From Nitrospirota bacterium (lineage in GTDB: Bacteria > Nitrospirota > Thermodesulfovibrionia > Thermodesulfovibrionales > Magnetobacteriaceae), in NCBI GenBank assembly GCA_015232165.1, contig JADGAE010000077.1, positions 1 to 8,064 of the forward strand: a stretch of 8,064 nucleotides of DNA. The letters are read 5' to 3'. Below are positions 1 to 5,561 of the stretch, piece after piece. The position numbers and the translations under genes are program-made. Every line of letters starts with the position of its first letter. The stretch's first letter is position 1. The notes under the pieces were generated by a model. It ran no database searches, had not been told where the DNA came from, and saw nothing but the letters and a program-made list of their open reading frames with translations.

Positions 1-45
1 GGCAAACTTATTGCGCGCGCTGAACTCTATTATCTTCGCTATCAT
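1..45 (-). CDS. Heavy-metal RND efflux pump (CusA/CzcA-like), N-terminus only
   Basis: Only the first 15 codons are in the window, read from 45 down to 1: MIAKIIEFSARNKFA. This matches the very characteristic start of HME-RND inner-membrane pumps such as CusA and CzcA, which begin M(I/L)xxIIxFSxRN(R/K)F just before the first transmembrane helix. Those proteins are about 1,000-1,050 residues long and form the proton-driven trimer of a CBA-type metal or drug export complex, so the rest should lie beyond the left edge. No good Shine-Dalgarno site precedes the ATG; the upstream bases are T-rich. The start codon overlaps, as ATGA, the stop of a minus-strand reading frame that passes through the GC-rich repeat. 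The call rests on 15 residues and is therefore moderate. Confidence 0.6.
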   Translation of the reverse strand, partial: MIAKIIEFSARNKFA

Positions 46-68
46 CTAAAAAAAACAAAGATAAAGAA

Positions 69-147
69 GGGAGGCGGCTCCGCCCCTCCCTCAGACCCAC
101 CCCGCAAGGGGGCCAGACCCCTTGACCCCATTATGCTCAATCCTAAT
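69..147 (-). repeat. GC-rich dispersed repeat, copy 1
   Basis: Read on the minus strand, this copy starts ATTAGGATTGAGCATAATGG and continues through GGTCAAGGGG, CCCCCTTGCGGGG, GGTCTGAGG and GGCGGAGCCGCC. The same blocks occur in the same order on the plus strand at 946-1024, so the two copies are inverted relative to each other. The core (129 down to 69) is much richer in GC than its AT-rich surroundings and can form several stems, including the GGCGG/CCGCC stem at 73-84. It lacks the right-hand terminal inverted repeat seen in copy 2, so it is either truncated or a shorter subtype. It lies 23 bases upstream of the RND start codon. Confidence 0.8.
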
Positions 148-180
148 AGATTAAATTCATACCTTTGATGCAATTGTACT

Positions 181-209
181 ATCATATTACGTATAGTTAA
201 ACATAACAA
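181..209 (-). promoter_or_regulatory. Candidate sigma-70-type promoter for the RND gene
   Basis: On the minus strand a TTGTTA box (209-204; 4 of 6 to TTGACA) is followed after exactly 17 bases by TATGAT (186-181; 5 of 6 to TATAAT). Transcription would begin near 174 and cross repeat copy 1 before reaching the start codon at 45, giving a structured leader of about 130 bases. AT-rich sequence yields such matches by chance, so confidence is low. Confidence 0.35.
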
Positions 210-278
210 GTTGAAGAAAAAATGAAGAGACAAGTGTTGTAGTTTATGGTACGTCAAATGGGGGTCCTTTTCATTTCC

Positions 279-287
279 TGTGGATAA
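279..287 (-). other. DnaA-box 9-mer
   Basis: TGTGGATAA on the plus strand is the exact reverse complement of TTATCCACA, the strong DnaA box form. A weaker 7-of-9 site (TTATCCATT) lies nearby at 339-347. Whether DnaA binds here is unknown. Confidence 0.5.
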
Positions 288-386
288 CTCAACTTACGGT
301 TAGCGACCAACGGGAGCGGGAGGTACAATCTACCAGATTTATCCATTATAGGCTTTCCCTCGAAAACAATAGAGATTAAAGGCACC

Positions 387-497
387 ATGATAAGGTTTGC
401 TATTGCTCATCACATAACATACATAGGCGGGGTTGTTCATCTTACCCACTCAAAGTTGGAAAGAGCCAAGGTAATGTTAGCCGATGGGTTGATTTAG
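387..497 (+). CDS. Possible 36-residue mini-ORF
   Basis: ATG at 387 is preceded by AAAGG (378-382) with a 4-base gap, and the frame runs 36 codons to TAG. The product would begin MIRFAIAHHITYIGGVV and end in a short K/R/E-containing segment. It ends 26 bases before the preferred start of the coiled-coil gene, so it could be a leader peptide, a remnant of a decayed gene or chance. The same frame is open back to 288 without a start codon, which favours a remnant. I do not recognise it. Confidence 0.2.
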   Translation: MIRFAIAHHITYIGGVVHLTHSKLERAKVMLADGLI

Positions 498-523
498 TCC
501 CGTGTATGTGCTATCATAAGGGT

Positions 524-850
524 ATGGATACAAACATAGATACGCTGAAGATATACGAACGGCTAAAAAGAGCTAACATTGATAAGCAAGCAGCCAAGGA
601 AATCGCCGAGGTCTTTAAGGACGTTGCCGAATCCGCCTTAGCTACAAAAGCCGATGTAAATAGATTACAAGTCGAGATTGAAAAAGTACGCATGGAAATG
701 AAAATCGAGATTGAAAAAGTACGAGCGGAGATTGAAAAAGTACGAGCGGAGATTGAGCGTTCCAAAGTAGACACTATAAAGTGGGTAGCCGCCATGTTGG
801 TTGCACAGGCAGCCGCTATAGCCGCTTTTATACGGTTGTTCTCTCATTAA
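524..850 (+). CDS. Small membrane-anchored coiled-coil protein (CCDC90/DUF1640-like)
   Basis: This 108-residue protein has three parts. Residues 1-40 are an amphipathic helical head (DTLKIYERLKRANIDKQAAK...) of the sort found in bacterial DUF1640/CCDC90-like proteins. Residues 43-80 are a charged coiled coil containing exact EIEKVRA heptads. Residues 86-105 are one hydrophobic segment (WVAAMLVAQAAAIAAFIRLF) that should anchor it in the inner membrane, ending in FSH. Bacterial members are mostly uncharacterised; the eukaryotic CCDC90 family includes the mitochondrial regulator MCUR1, which does not establish a role here. Start choice is uncertain: an in-frame ATG at 506 would add six residues (MCYHKG) and has no ribosome site, while 524 has AAGGG only one or two bases upstream. 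I prefer 524 because the MDT... start looks more natural for the family. It stands alone between two inverted repeat copies. Confidence 0.75.
   Translation: MDTNIDTLKIYERLKRANIDKQAAKEIAEVFKDVAESALATKADVNRLQVEIEKVRMEMKIEIEKVRAEIEKVRAEIERSKVDTIKWVAAMLVAQAAAIAAFIRLFSH
707..748 (+). repeat. Two identical 21-bp tandem repeats, each one coiled-coil heptad
   Basis: The unit GAGATTGAAAAAGTACGAGCG occupies 707-727 and again 728-748 without a mismatch. A third related unit begins at 674 (GAGATTGAAAAAGTACGCA) and a fourth, partial unit at 749 (GAGATTGAGCG). Each unit encodes EIEKVRA, exactly one heptad, so gain or loss of units lengthens or shortens the coil without shifting frame or register. Confidence 0.9.
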
Positions 851-945
851 GTTGACTGTAGAGGGAGAGGTGTTCCACTGGCACCCCCCCTCTCTTGCCA
901 TCAGCCTATTTAATCCGAATCCGCAGATAACCCTAACTCCTCCAT

Positions 946-1050
946 GTCAAGGGGACTGGTCCCCTTGCGGGGGAGGTCTGAGGAGGGGGTGCGGCAACAC
1001 CCGCCGTGCGGGCGGAGCCGCCCCGGGCACGAAGAAGTCCCCTTGACCCC
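946..1050 (+). repeat. GC-rich dispersed repeat, copy 2, with terminal inverted repeats
   Basis: The element is bounded by a perfect 11-bp inverted repeat: GTCAAGGGGAC at 946-956 and GTCCCCTTGAC at 1037-1047, followed by CCC. Just inside the left end, 948-956 also pairs with GTCCCCTTG at 959-967, and further stems are possible at 987-991/998-1002 (GGGTG/CACCC) and 1010-1023 (GGGCGG/CCGCCC). Compared with copy 1 it carries an extra segment of about 25-30 bases around 985-1010. Small size, terminal inverted repeats and lack of a transposase gene resemble a MITE or REP-type element, but no clear target-site duplication is visible. Confidence 0.8.
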
Positions 1051-1077
1051 ATTTATACGCATTTTTATTACCACTTG

Positions 1078-1086
1078 TTATCCACA
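1078..1086 (+). other. DnaA-box 9-mer
   Basis: TTATCCACA is an exact match to the DnaA box and lies in an AT-rich stretch between repeat copy 2 and tig. It is inverted relative to the site at 279-287. Confidence 0.5.
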
Positions 1087-1106
1087 ACTTTTTTATGCAC
1101 CCACTA

Positions 1107-1137
1107 TTGCCCAAAGATTGAAAAATAACTGTACAAT
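1107..1137 (+). promoter_or_regulatory. Weak candidate promoter for tig
   Basis: TTGCCC (1107-1112) and TACAAT (1132-1137; 5 of 6 to TATAAT) are separated by 19 bases, longer than ideal. A competing arrangement is TTGAAA (1118-1123) with TACACT (1142-1147), 18 bases apart. Either would place the start of transcription a few dozen bases before the tig ATG. A promoter is expected here because the repeat separates tig from the upstream gene, but neither match is strong. Confidence 0.25.
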
Positions 1138-1192
1138 ATTTTACACTAGGAGGAATAATTATAGTCACAAAACACTTTTTTTAGGAGGATGG

Positions 1193-2440
1193 ATGAATAG
1201 CCTTGTAGAGGACATTTCGGTTACAAGAAAGAGGATAACAATTGAGGCCACGGCAGCAGAGTTGGAGGGAGAGATACAAAAGTCGCTACAACATGTCAGG
1301 AGTAAGGCGAAAATGTCGGGGTTCAGGCCCGGCAAGGCCCCTATGTCCTTGATAGAAAAGAGATATAGACGGGACGTGGAGACCGAAGTGTTGGACAGGC
1401 TTATCCCTGATTATTACGTAAGCACGATAAAGTCAAAGGGCTTGTCTCCATTGACGCCGCCTATAGTTGAGAGCAGGGACTACCGGAGCAAAGGAGACCT
1501 GAAATTCGTATGCTACATAGAGGTGCGCCCGACAATTGAGGGGCTTGTCTATGAGGGGTTGCCCATTGAGCCTGTTGTCACGCAGATCAGCGACGAAGAC
1601 GTACAACGCCAGTTAAAGGCGCTTGCCGTTAACCGCTCAACCTACACCCCGGCTGACAGACCCACACGGGTTGACGACCTCCTCATGGTGGCGATGGAGG
1701 ATGTCAAGACTGCCAAGGTGTATGACGAGCAGTACTATAAGATTGCCCCTGAAGAGGTTGCCGATAACATCTCCACGGCCTTGATCGGCAAGAACAAACA
1801 TGATACGGTTGAGGTTCAGTCAACGTTGCCTTCAAACTTTCCTGTGAAAGAGTTGGCTGGAAAAACGGTTGAATTGAAAATAACGGTAAAAGATATCAAG
1901 GAATTAAGCGTTGCCGAAGTAGATGACGATTTGGCAAAAGAGCTTGGTGTTGACACCCTCGATGAGCTTAAGGTCAAGGTCAGGGAGTCGCTGGAGAAGT
2001 ATTCACAGGATGGTGAAACAAAAAAACAAAAGGCAGGGCTGTTGAAGTCAATTGTAGATAAATACGACTTTGAGCTTCCCGAGCTGGCACTGGCATCGGA
2101 ACTGGATACTATTGTACAGCAGGCAAAGACACAGCCCTCGTTTAGGAATATGCCGGATGAACAAATACGTCAGAGATTTAGCGATGACGCAAGAGAAAGC
2201 CTCAAGACCAAGGTAATCATTGACTTGATCGGCGAAAAGGAAAGCGTAACGGTCACCGAAGAGGACATGAAGCAGCGCCTCAGAGAAATAGCGTATGCAT
2301 CGTCAATGTCAACCGAAGCGTTAGTGCAGTACTATAACAGCGTGGAGGGTTCTTTGGAGATGCTTAGATACACACTCTTTAGAGAGAAGGTCGTTGACCT
2401 GATATACTCTAGGGCCAAGATAGTTGAAGGGGGACAATAG
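1193..2440 (+). CDS. tig: Trigger factor (ribosome-associated chaperone)
   Basis: The 415-residue product is close to the usual trigger factor length of about 430. It binds ribosomal protein L23 at the exit tunnel and shields nascent chains. The N-terminal ribosome-binding signature GFRPGKAP lies at residues 43-50. The region at about 158-238 aligns in order with the FKBP-like prolyl isomerase domain, ending in LAGKTVELKITVKDIKEL, but the usual glycine-rich active-site segment (GKxxxF...xxxPGFE in E. coli) is replaced by EQYYKIAPEEVADNISTALI, so isomerase activity is doubtful. Residues 240-415 form the helical C-terminal chaperone part. ATG at 1193 is chosen because AGGAGG (1183-1188) lies four bases upstream and the family start MxxxVEDIS follows. 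The frame is open back to 944, but those 83 codons come from the repeat. It is followed by clpP after three bases. Confidence 0.93.
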   Translation: MNSLVEDISVTRKRITIEATAAELEGEIQKSLQHVRSKAKMSGFRPGKAPMSLIEKRYRRDVETEVLDRLIPDYYVSTIKSKGLSPLTPPIVESRDYRSKGDLKFVCYIEVRPTIEGLVYEGLPIEPVVTQISDEDVQRQLKALAVNRSTYTPADRPTRVDDLLMVAMEDVKTAKVYDEQYYKIAPEEVADNISTALIGKNKHDTVEVQSTLPSNFPVKELAGKTVELKITVKDIKELSVAEVDDDLAKELGVDTLDELKVKVRESLEKYSQDGETKKQKAGLLKSIVDKYDFELPELALASELDTIVQQAKTQPSFRNMPDEQIRQRFSDDARESLKTKVIIDLIGEKESVTVTEEDMKQRLREIAYASSMSTEALVQYYNSVEGSLEMLRYTLFREKVVDLIYSRAKIVEGGQ

Positions 2441-2443
2441 CAT

Positions 2444-3040
2444 ATGGTTTTCATACCTATGGTGATAGAGCAGACGGGCAGGACCGAACGCGCCTATGAC
2501 ATATATTCGCGCCTGCTCAAGGACCGGATAATCTTCCTTGGTTCGGCGATAGAAGACAACGTCGCAAACAGCGTTATAGCACAGATACTGTTTCTTCAGA
2601 CGGAGGACCCGGAAAAGGACATACACCTGTACATAAACTCCCCTGGAGGTGTTGTGACCTCGGGGATGGCCATCTATGACACGATGCAGTACGTAAAGCC
2701 CGACATAGCGACCTACTGTACGGGTCAGGCAGCCAGCATGGGTGCGTTGTTATTGGCTGCCGGCGCCAAGGGGAAACGGTTTGCCCTGCCGCATTCGAGG
2801 ATACTGATTCATCAACCTATGGGAGGGTTTCAGGGACAGGCCACGGATATCGAAATCCACGCCCGAGAAATACTCAAGATGAAGGAGACCCTTAACAACA
2901 TCCTCGCCAATCACACGGGACAGCCCCTTGAAAAGATACAGATAGACACCGACAGGGACTACTTCATGTCGGCATCGGACGCCCAAAAGTACGGCATCGT
3001 TGACGAAGTTATATCGGCCATCAAGGCCACGGATAAATGA
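2444..3040 (+). CDS. clpP: ATP-dependent Clp protease, proteolytic subunit
   Basis: This 198-residue serine peptidase assembles into a double heptameric barrel that degrades proteins delivered by ClpX or ClpA/ClpC. The catalytic triad is complete: Ser98 in [11 protein letters not shown], His123 in HSRILIHQP, and Asp172 in DTDRDYF, with the spacing of E. coli Ser97/His122/Asp171. Other family blocks are intact, including the N-terminal [20 protein letters not shown] and [18 protein letters not shown]. Almost no propeptide is present. ATG at 2444 follows the tig stop by three bases and has an AAGGGGGA-type site about 10 bases upstream; an internal ATG at 2459 (MVIEQT) is possible but the MxxIPxVIEQT form is common. 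The close spacing suggests cotranscription and perhaps translational coupling with tig. Confidence 0.97.
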   Translation: MVFIPMVIEQTGRTERAYDIYSRLLKDRIIFLGSAIEDNVANSVIAQILFLQTEDPEKDIHLYINSPGGVVTSGMAIYDTMQYVKPDIATYCTGQAASMGALLLAAGAKGKRFALPHSRILIHQPMGGFQGQATDIEIHAREILKMKETLNNILANHTGQPLEKIQIDTDRDYFMSASDAQKYGIVDEVISAIKATDK

Positions 3041-3051
3041 CATAGTACATT

Positions 3052-3081
3052 TTGCCTCAACATGTGTTATCATAATATAAA
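3052..3081 (+). promoter_or_regulatory. Candidate promoter between clpP and clpX
   Basis: The 70-base gap between clpP and clpX is AT-rich and contains TTGCCT (3052-3057; 4 of 6) and TATAAA (3076-3081; 5 of 6) with an 18-base spacer. This could give clpX and the following genes their own transcript in addition to read-through from tig-clpP. The match is modest. Confidence 0.35.
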
Positions 3082-3110
3082 CAATTAAATTTCTGATTGA
3101 GAGGGACTCA

Positions 3111-4346
3111 ATGCCAAAGAAAAAGGATGAACAGACCAAATGTTCATTTTGTGGAAAGAATCAGGTTGAGGTAAAGAAGCTCATTGCCGGGCCGTCCGTG
3201 TATATATGTGACGAGTGCATAGACCTGTGCAACGATATTATAGCAGAGGAGTTGAAGATCAGCTTTCCCCAGAGAGAACACAAGGGGGTTCAGATCCCCG
3301 TGAAGATACACGGTTTTCTCAACGACTATGTAATTGGTCAGGAACGGGCAAAGAAGGTGATCTCCGTAGCCGTTCATAATCACTACAAGAGGATATACCG
3401 TCAGACTGAGACCGAGGTGGAACTACAAAAGAGCAACATCGTCCTGATCGGTCCAACGGGTACCGGCAAGACCCTCCTGGCTCAGACACTGGCCAGGTAT
3501 CTGGATGTCCCATTTACGATTGCAGATGCCACCACCCTGACGGAGGCCGGCTACGTGGGCGAGGATGTCGAAAACATCATCCTCAAGCTCCTGCAGGCGT
3601 CCAACTACGACATCGAGCGCACACAGAAGGGGATCGTTTACATCGACGAGATAGACAAGATCAGCCGGAAATCGGACAACCCCTCCATCACGCGGGACGT
3701 CTCCGGCGAAGGCGTACAACAGGCCCTCCTTAAGATTATCGAAGGGACCATTGCAAACGTCCCTCCCCAGGGTGGAAGAAAACACCCGCATCAGGACTAC
3801 CTCCAGGTGGATACGACAAACATATTGTTTATATGCGGCGGGGCATTCAACGGTCTGGATGAGATCATCGGACAGCGGGTTGGAAAGCGCACGGTTGGCT
3901 TTGGTGCCGAACTCTACACCAGGAGCCACAGGGAAAACATCCTGTCGCAGGTAACCCCCGAGGACCTCACCAAGTATGGGCTTATCCCGGAACTTGTCGG
4001 CAGATTGCCCGTCATTGCAACGCTTGAGGCCCTGGATGAGGACGCCCTTATGCGGATATTGGTAGAGCCCAAAAACGCCCTGACAAAACAGTATGAACAA
4101 CTGCTGTCTTTCGACAACGTAAGGCTGTATTTTAAAGACGAGGCATTACGCGCCATCGCTAAAAAGGCCATCAAGAAAAAGACCGGTGCCAGGGGATTGC
4201 GCTCAATCCTTGAAGAGGTAATGCTCGACGTGATGTACGAAATCCCCTCCCAGGAGGGCATTAAGGAGTGCATCGTAAAGGAGGAAACAATATTGCACAA
4301 CGAAAAACCGATCCTGATATATGAGCAGCAGGTTGAAACTGCATAG
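3111..4346 (+). CDS. clpX: ATP-dependent Clp protease, ATP-binding unfoldase subunit
   Basis: The 411-residue AAA+ unfoldase is of standard length. Residues 11-36 form the zinc-binding domain with Cys11, Cys14, Cys33 and Cys36. The AAA+ module has Walker A GPTGTGKT (114-121), the pore-loop GYVG (147-150), Walker B IVYIDEID (175-182), the GGRKHP loop (221-226) that contacts substrate, the arginine finger region GRLPV (near Arg298) and sensor-2 GARGLR (359-364). The ClpP-docking loop reads VGF (262-264), equivalent to IGF in E. coli. All key residues are present, so an active ClpXP with the upstream ClpP is expected. The ATG has GAGGG (3101-3105) five bases upstream. Instead of lon, the usual next gene in many bacteria, a prepilin gene starts eight bases after the stop. 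Confidence 0.98.
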   Translation: MPKKKDEQTKCSFCGKNQVEVKKLIAGPSVYICDECIDLCNDIIAEELKISFPQREHKGVQIPVKIHGFLNDYVIGQERAKKVISVAVHNHYKRIYRQTETEVELQKSNIVLIGPTGTGKTLLAQTLARYLDVPFTIADATTLTEAGYVGEDVENIILKLLQASNYDIERTQKGIVYIDEIDKISRKSDNPSITRDVSGEGVQQALLKIIEGTIANVPPQGGRKHPHQDYLQVDTTNILFICGGAFNGLDEIIGQRVGKRTVGFGAELYTRSHRENILSQVTPEDLTKYGLIPELVGRLPVIATLEALDEDALMRILVEPKNALTKQYEQLLSFDNVRLYFKDEALRAIAKKAIKKKTGARGLRSILEEVMLDVMYEIPSQEGIKECIVKEETILHNEKPILIYEQQVETA

Positions 4347-4354
4347 GTGATGCA

Positions 4355-4867
4355 ATGGTTAATAAGATGATTATGAAAGATAATAAAGGATTCTCTCTCC
4401 TGGAGCTATTGGTTGTGATTGCGATAATTAGCCTATTGTTGTCAATAGCGATAGCCACGTTCTTGGGCATCAGGGACAGTTCAAGGATGGCGGTATTTTT
4501 GCGTGCCGCCAAGGAGGCAAAAGGCGATCTGCTATCCTGGCTTGACCAGGCATATAATCCTTCCGGTAAGATTACCACCACAAGTAGTATAAATTGTCAG
4601 GAAGTCAACGCCGGTGAGTTATTAAGGGACGGCGTTGCGACAAAATACGCCTATTGCAGAAACTCCATACTAAGGGAAGAATCGCCATGGAAGACCGGTT
4701 CCCCATTGTGGGTAGTGCTGACGGACGCTACAGGCATCGCGTCATATACAGGGCAGATTGTCCTGGTACAGAAACAAACCACCGCTAGCACGTGGGCAAC
4801 ATCCGTAAGCGTATACGCCATTGGTCTTGACGGCAAGACGCTGTACTACGATGAAGCCAAGTATTGA
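4355..4867 (+). CDS. Type IV pilin-like (pseudopilin) precursor
   Basis: This 170-residue protein has a classic type III signal: a short charged leader (residues 1-12, MVNKMIMKDNKG), the prepilin peptidase site G12/F13, and the hydrophobic stalk FSLLELLVVIAIISLLLSIA with Glu17 at mature position 5. After processing and N-methylation of Phe13 by PilD-type peptidase it would assemble into a type IV pilus or type II secretion pseudopilus. The globular part contains two cysteines (81 and 101) that could form a disulfide and ends DGKTLYYDEAKY. At about 158 mature residues it could be a minor pilin or pseudopilin; no other pilus gene is nearby. AGGTGAT (4345-4351), overlapping the clpX stop, is a perfect match to the 16S anti-Shine-Dalgarno and supports the ATG at 4355; ATGs at 4367 and 4373 would only shorten the leader. 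Confidence 0.85.
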   Translation: MVNKMIMKDNKGFSLLELLVVIAIISLLLSIAIATFLGIRDSSRMAVFLRAAKEAKGDLLSWLDQAYNPSGKITTTSSINCQEVNAGELLRDGVATKYAYCRNSILREESPWKTGSPLWVVLTDATGIASYTGQIVLVQKQTTASTWATSVSVYAIGLDGKTLYYDEAKY

Positions 4868-4880
4868 TCAAGGAGGCAGT

Positions 4881-5561
4881 GTGAGCAAAGAATCATCGGA
4901 CAGGCCGCCGGCAGATAAGCCGGCAGACAGGGCACCGGCAGATAAGACGACAGACAGAGGACAAGCGGAAAAAAGATTGCCGGATAAAAGGTTGCCGGAC
5001 AGATGGTCCCCAAAGCCGGACCACGCCGGGCATGGCAAGAAGTATATTGCGTTGATGCAAACGATACTTGCGATGGAAAACCGTCTGGTATTGAGTGAAT
5101 TGGGATATATGTTTCTGAATCTTGTCATAATGCTTTTCTCCATAACCTTGCTGGCTTATGCCACGGAAAAAAAAGATGCTCATATAATATATATATCGGT
5201 GCTATTTCTGATTGTTATTGGTGAGTTTACATGTCTGTACTGGATAATATCATCGATGAAGATACAGATGAAGCTAAAGCTGCGATACTTTCAGGCAAGA
5301 TACATGGAACGAAGACACGGCACGCGTGACGAGGCATTTTTTACCGATGAATCATCATACCTTAACCCCTCCATTGGGTATGTGGAAAGCCCTGATAAGC
5401 GTGAACGGGTGGATTATCCAAAAGCCGGGGCTACCAGGATGGACGGCTTCGCAGGGTCAGCCAAGCCAAGACACCTGTCATGGGCCATGGTATCGGTGCT
5501 GTTTTTTATATACATAGCGCTTATGTTATTGATAGTGCCAAAGATGTTGAAGGAGCTTTGA
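4881..5561 (+). CDS. Membrane protein of unknown function with repeat-rich N-terminus
   Basis: I do not recognise the family. The 226-residue product begins at GTG 4881, chosen because AAGGAGG (4870-4876) lies four bases upstream; an ATG at 4821 in the same frame would lie deep inside the prepilin gene. Residues 8-42 are a hydrophilic, Pro/Asp/Lys/Arg-rich segment with repeated PADK, PADR and RLPD(K/R) units. Three hydrophobic helices follow: about 76-94, 101-123 and 200-221. The loop between the second and third is basic at first (KIQMKLKLRYFQARYMERRHG), suggesting that it and the N-terminus are cytoplasmic. It lies 13 bases after the prepilin and overlaps the Uma2 gene by one base, so it is probably cotranscribed with both. 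A link to pilus assembly is possible from position only. Confidence 0.8.
   Translation: MSKESSDRPPADKPADRAPADKTTDRGQAEKRLPDKRLPDRWSPKPDHAGHGKKYIALMQTILAMENRLVLSELGYMFLNLVIMLFSITLLAYATEKKDAHIIYISVLFLIVIGEFTCLYWIISSMKIQMKLKLRYFQARYMERRHGTRDEAFFTDESSYLNPSIGYVESPDKRERVDYPKAGATRMDGFAGSAKPRHLSWAMVSVLFFIYIALMLLIVPKMLKEL
4908..5006 (+). repeat. Degenerate short tandem repeats in the membrane protein N-terminus
   Basis: CCGGCAGATAAG occurs at 4908-4919 and again at 4935-4946, with the related CCGGCAGACAG at 4920-4930. Two 15-base units, TTGCCGGATAAAAGG (4977-4991) and TTGCCGGACAGATGG (4992-5006), follow directly. They encode the alternating PADK/PADR and RLPDK/RLPDR motifs. Unit lengths are multiples of three, so copy changes keep the frame. 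Confidence 0.8.

Larger units (their letters stand above)
46..386. other. Intergenic region between the RND gene and the coiled-coil gene
   Basis: No gene is supported here. The stretch holds repeat copy 1 (69-147), a candidate minus-strand promoter (181-209), one perfect DnaA-box 9-mer (279-287) and a 7-of-9 DnaA-like site (339-347). In the frame that continues into the mini-ORF at 387-497, the plus strand is open from 288 but has no ATG, GTG or TTG before 387, so a decayed gene is possible but not shown. Confidence 0.6.
851..1192. other. Intergenic region upstream of tig
   Basis: No gene is supported. It contains an imperfect GC-rich stem (863-894), repeat copy 2 (946-1050), a perfect DnaA-box 9-mer (1078-1086), a weak candidate promoter (1107-1137) and two AGGAGG ribosome-site-like motifs (1148-1153 and 1183-1188). 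The frame of tig is open from 944, but that part reads through the repeat and is not thought to be translated as trigger factor. Confidence 0.6.

Noticed and set aside
1..168. Plus-strand frame open from the window edge to TGA at 166-168 (begins GKLIARAELYYLRYHLKK)
   Set aside because: It could be the end of a gene read through the repeat, but the minus strand of the same bases gives a recognisable CusA/CzcA start, and the rest of the frame is repeat sequence with no family features.
42..257. 71-codon minus-strand ORF as an independent gene
   Set aside because: More than a third of it is the repeat, the rest is AT-rich with no recognisable domain or ribosome site. Kept only as a possible leader frame in the findings.
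863..894. GC-rich stem after the coiled-coil gene as a rho-independent terminator
   Set aside because: The arms pair only with a five-base C bulge and there is no T-run after them.
3423..4100. Long minus-strand ORF (225 codons) opposite clpX
   Set aside because: It is an antisense shadow of a strongly conserved gene, with no recognisable domain and no ribosome site seen.
4821..4880. ATG 4821 as the start of the three-helix membrane protein
   Set aside because: It would overlap the prepilin by 47 bases and has no ribosome site; GTG 4881 has AAGGAGG at the right distance.
5480..5560. Longer start for the Uma2 gene at 5480
   Set aside because: This extension lies inside the upstream membrane-protein gene in another frame, while ATG 5561 has a good ribosome site and the normal family length.
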